Assembly (NCBI GenBank): GCA_021806865.1
Contig: JAKAPU010000165.1
Coordinates: 1-5,963 of the forward strand
Length of the DNA: 5,963 bases
Reading direction: 5' to 3'
Origin: an archaeon
GTDB lineage: Archaea; Thermoproteota; Nitrososphaeria; Nitrososphaerales; CADDZS01
Shown here: positions 4,726-5,963 of the stretch, piece after piece
How the letters are laid out: each line of letters starts with the position of its first letter
Numbering within the stretch: the first letter of the stretch is position 1
Translations under genes and position numbers: made by a program
The notes under the pieces: generated by a model
What the model saw: the letters and a program-made list of their open reading frames with translations, nothing else
Told to the model about the DNA's origin: nothing
Databases searched by the model: none

Positions 4726-5963
4726 ATGCCTAGATCGAAAAAAGTCATCGCTGTGCAACTTCGCGTTGCAGAGGTCCAGCAGAGGGATGTGGGAAAAGGC
4801 AGAGCAAGGCTGGATCAAGGCACTCTTGACCTGCTGGGAGTAGCTCCCGGAAATCCAGTTGAAATCGTTGGCAAAAAGTCAACTGTGTGCATTGCATCTC
4901 GCGCAAGCGCAGAAGACGAAACACTCAGCATCGTCAGGATAGACGGTCAGGCGCGAAAAAATGCTCGAGTCGGTTTGAACGAATTTGTAACCGTGAGGAA
5001 AATCGAAGGCAGAACTGCCAGTTCTCTTTCACTCACTCCAATCGGAACAAAAGTTGTTTCCGACAAGGAATTTGCAGAGTTTGTCCGGAATAGGCTGAAG
5101 GGCGTTGCATTATCGGCCGGAGACGAGGTCTCTGTGATGGTACTCGGAAATCCACTGCTGTTCAGAGTGCAGAAATTGCGCCCCAAAGGGTGCGTCCTGG
5201 TCGACCAATCAACGACACTATCGCTTCTCCCCGATTCGGCCACGGGTCACAAATCAGTGCAGGGAGTTTCCTACGAGGAAATAGGTGGACTGGGAGAAGA
5301 AATTCGAAGACTCAGGGAAATCGTTGAACTACCACTTCGACACAAGGAAATCTTCCAAAAGTTGGGTGTGGAACCTCCCAATGGGATATTGCTATTTGGA
5401 CCACCAGGGTGCGGCAAGACTTTGCTTGCAAGAGCGCTCGCTAGTGAATGTGATGCGAGTTTTTACAGCATCAATGGCCCTGAAATAATGAACAAGTATT
5501 ATGGAGAGACCGAGGGGAAGCTCAGGGATCTTTTCAAGGAAGCTAAAGATAACGCTCCTAGCATAATTTTCATAGATGAAATCGACGTTCTTGCACCACG
5601 TCGAGAAGAAGCATTCGGTGATGTGGAAAAAAGGGTTGTTGGTCAACTTCTTGCCCTAATGGACGGCATATCCGATCGTGGAGATGTTGTTGTAATCGGG
5701 GCAACAAATCGGCCTGAAAGCATAGACCCGGCGCTGCGACGTCCAGGAAGGTTCGACAGAGAAGTTCAGATAGGCGTGCCTAATACCAAGGCCCGCCTCG
5801 AAATTCTTCAGATTCACACGCGAGGCATGCCGCTAGCAGAGGATGTGGATCTGGAAAAACTAGCGTCAGATCTGTACGGATATACTGGTGCTGACTTGCG
5901 TGCGCTGTGTAGGGAATCTGCACTAAAAGCTCTGCGGAGAAACATTCCCGAAATTGAGATCGG
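4726..5963 (+). CDS. cdc48: CDC48/VAT-family AAA ATPase, N-terminal 412 residues (3' end outside window)
   Basis: This is an archaeal CDC48 (VAT, p97-like) unfoldase, a hexameric ATPase that extracts and unfolds proteins, often for the proteasome. Residues about 8-92 form the N-terminal double-psi barrel, with [17 protein letters not shown] and [15 protein letters not shown]; about 105-175 match the second N-terminal subdomain; the linker [26 protein letters not shown] leads into the first AAA domain. That domain shows Walker A GPPGCGKT (225-232), pore loop MNKYYGE (255-261), Walker B IIFIDEID (280-287) with catalytic E285, sensor-1 N328 in GATNRP, and the arginine region RRPGRFDR (338-345). 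Walker A has Cys where archaeal first domains usually have Thr. The small helical lid begins near [16 protein letters not shown]. Full family members are about 730-760 residues, so the second AAA domain lies beyond the edge. The ATG reproduces the family N-terminus; no Shine-Dalgarno is seen. Confidence 0.95.
   Translation, partial: MPRSKKVIAVQLRVAEVQQRDVGKGRARLDQGTLDLLGVAPGNPVEIVGKKSTVCIASRASAEDETLSIVRIDGQARKNARVGLNEFVTVRKIEGRTASSLSLTPIGTKVVSDKEFAEFVRNRLKGVALSAGDEVSVMVLGNPLLFRVQKLRPKGCVLVDQSTTLSLLPDSATGHKSVQGVSYEEIGGLGEEIRRLREIVELPLRHKEIFQKLGVEPPNGILLFGPPGCGKTLLARALASECDASFYSINGPEIMNKYYGETEGKLRDLFKEAKDNAPSIIFIDEIDVLAPRREEAFGDVEKRVVGQLLALMDGISDRGDVVVIGATNRPESIDPALRRPGRFDREVQIGVPNTKARLEILQIHTRGMPLAEDVDLEKLASDLYGYTGADLRALCRESALKALRRNIPEIEI

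Noticed and set aside
1..5963. A new defence, mobile or secondary-metabolite system
   Set aside because: All nine genes belong to recognised families, mostly housekeeping. There is no transposase, integrase, nuclease, toxin-antitoxin pair or array of repeats.

Overview
The window is a stretch of ordinary archaeal core genome, about half G+C, with nine protein genes and no mobile element, CRISPR array, tRNA or rRNA that I can see. The archaeal assignment rests on ribosomal protein L15e, peptidyl-tRNA hydrolase 2, a geranylgeranyl reductase-family flavoprotein for ether lipids, archaeal elongation factor 1-beta with its small zinc-ribbon partner, and a CDC48/VAT-type AAA ATPase. The short L15e, the stand-alone winged-helix protein and the near absence of Shine-Dalgarno sites suggest a member of the Nitrososphaeria (Thaumarchaeota) or a close relative. 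That finer placement is inference and not proven here.

Layout, left to right. Bases 1-310 hold the C-terminal end of a D-2-hydroxyacid dehydrogenase (+ strand), followed after 42 bases by rpl15e (353-814, +). L15e converges on a minus-strand pair, pth2 (2259-1903) then a type-2 ferredoxin/flavodoxin-NADP+ reductase (1857-817); the convergent stop codons are only 2 bases apart. The pth2 start faces, across about 63 bases, a divergent geranylgeranyl reductase-family gene (2323-3477, +). A 274-base intergenic region (3478-3751) follows, with a 10-bp inverted repeat, a 15-base operator-like dyad and a good TATA box. Then come a winged-helix DNA-binding protein (3752-4078, +), a 60-residue zinc ribbon (4165-4347, +), aEF-1beta (4379-4660, +), and a CDC48 ATPase starting at 4726 that runs off the right edge.

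Functionally, the right part is a translation and protein-quality cluster: zinc ribbon, the exchange factor that reloads EF-1alpha with GTP, and the CDC48 unfoldase. The middle part is linked by redox logic: an NADPH-ferredoxin reductase lies close to a flavoprotein family whose characterised members take electrons to saturate isoprenoid chains. A functional link between the two is inference.

I found no convincing new biological system. The most unusual items are DNA-level: a near-perfect 35-base palindrome inside the 3' end of rpl15e at the convergent junction (757-791), the inverted repeats in the 3478-3751 gap, an identical 10-mer ahead of two consecutive genes, and a zinc-ribbon protein with one expected cysteine replaced.
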